Origin: Actinomycetaceae bacterium zg-1166
Lineage (GTDB): Bacteria > Actinomycetota > Actinomycetes > Actinomycetales > Actinomycetaceae
DNA length: 64,000 nt
Reading direction: 5' to 3'
Assembly (NCBI GenBank): GCA_015679245.1
Contig: CP064953.1
Span: 682,001-746,000, forward strand
Every line of letters begins with the position of its first letter. The stretch's first letter is position 1. The notes beneath the pieces are model-generated. The model was not told the origin of the DNA. It did no database searches and worked only from the letters and a program-made list of their open reading frames with translations. Shown here piece by piece: positions 63,531 through 64,000 of the stretch. Position numbers and translations under genes: made by a program.

Positions 63531-63559
63531 TTGGCAGAGATGTTCGAACGTGCTATTCT
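63531..63559 (+). promoter_or_regulatory. Promoter of iolC with central palindrome
   Basis: TTGGCA (63531-63536) and TATTCT (63554-63559) are separated by exactly 17 bases. The spacer contains the 8-base palindrome GTTCGAAC (63542-63549). GTTGGCAG occurs twice (63503-63510 and 63530-63537). A regulator such as the divergent GntR protein could bind here and block RNA polymerase. Confidence 0.6.
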
Positions 63560-63641
63560 AAATGTAATGACAAATTTTGCTCATCAGTTTGCCATGTCAG
63601 GTGTTGAGTTGTTTTGGCGCACAAGGATGTGAGGAAAAGCC

Positions 63642-64000
63642 ATGACTGTTCATGATGTACTAACAATCGGACGCTGCGGTGTCGATATCTACCCCCTTCA
63701 AACGAATTGCACCCTCGAAGAAGTCACCACCTTCGGAAAATTCCTCGGAGGGTCACCGACCAATGTAGCCGTAGCCGCCGCCCGTCTCGGTGACGATTGC
63801 GCCACACTCACCGGAGTAGGTGAGGATCCCTTTGGGCGTTGGGTTCGCCTTGAAATGCGCCGCCTTGGCGTGAGCGACGAATTCGTGTTTGTCGATCCGA
63901 ATCTCAACACTCCTGTGACATTCTGCGAGATTATCCCACCCGATCACTTCCCCTTCTTCTTCTACCGTCAACCTTCAGCACCAGACCTCCAAATCACGAG
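63642..64000 (+). CDS. iolC: 5-dehydro-2-deoxygluconokinase IolC (partial, 5' end)
   Basis: The first 119 codons of a PfkB-type sugar kinase run to the window edge. The sequence opens HDVLTIGRCGVDIYPLQTN, then FGKFLGGSPTNVAVAAARLG (substrate-binding block) and VTGVGEDPFG-like TGVGEDPFGRWV, which match IolC of the myo-inositol degradation pathway. IolC phosphorylates 2-deoxy-5-keto-gluconic acid. GAGGAAAAGCC precedes the ATG. The divergent GntR/UTRA gene and the promoter with a central palindrome suggest local control. Downstream iol genes are expected beyond the window. Confidence 0.88.
   Translation, partial: MTVHDVLTIGRCGVDIYPLQTNCTLEEVTTFGKFLGGSPTNVAVAAARLGDDCATLTGVGEDPFGRWVRLEMRRLGVSDEFVFVDPNLNTPVTFCEIIPPDHFPFFFYRQPSAPDLQIT

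Overview
The window reads as chromosomal DNA of a moderate-G+C Gram-positive bacterium of the Actinomycetota, most likely the family Actinomycetaceae (Arcanobacterium/Trueperella/Actinomyces relatives). Support comes from the actinobacterial gene orders (recG-rsmD-coaD-SepIVA-like-yceD-rnc, rne-rplU-rpmA-obgE-proB, proA-nadD-rsfS, gatC-gatA-gatB), a WhiB1 with the classical four cysteines, a PdtaS-type kinase, DUF2505, a DevS-type GAF kinase and frequent GTG starts. The genus cannot be fixed from the sequence alone.

Layout. 1-61: last codons of ndk. 182-2501: dhaKLM, phosphotransferase-dependent dihydroxyacetone kinase. 2799-7385: smc and a membrane-anchored unknown. 7657-13142: recG, rsmD, coaD, SepIVA-like, yceD, rnc, a nearly gapless operon. 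13215-22689: a NarL/DevR-type regulator, converging on a minus-strand block with cydAB (cytochrome bd), then after a terminator cydDC plus a DevS-like GAF sensor kinase whose start overlaps cydC. 23316-29797: rne, rplU, rpmA, obgE, proB. 30025-31860: a possible leader peptide, a divergent luciferase-like protein and thioredoxin. 32270-36236: proA, nadD, a membrane protein, rsfS, a histidine phosphatase. 36600-38750: an HxlR regulator and a DUF1846 protein.

38886-43866 is an accessory island: a decayed IS3-family transposase, a flippase, two tandem LicD phosphotransferases (A+T-richer than their surroundings), a probable HNH nuclease relic and a small unlisted gene of 57-59 codons. Core genes resume with fumC, dfrA-thyA, DUF2505, pdtaS, whiB1 and ligA. 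53363-58018 holds an FtsX-like permease without an ATPase gene, a small secreted protein and a phospholipase-D-type enzyme. gatCAB follows, then an NAD(P)-binding protein, a GntR/UTRA regulator and the start of iolC, which runs off the end.

How genes work together: the haem-type sensor kinase with cytochrome bd assembly genes, WhiB1 and PdtaS suggest that redox or gas sensing is tied to respiration. Several genes (smc, the gene at 6519, proB, proA, fumC, DUF2505, pdtaS, PLD, gatC, gntR) have no clear Shine-Dalgarno but a -10-like hexamer 6-7 nt before the start codon, which points to leaderless transcripts. No tRNA, rRNA or CRISPR array was seen.
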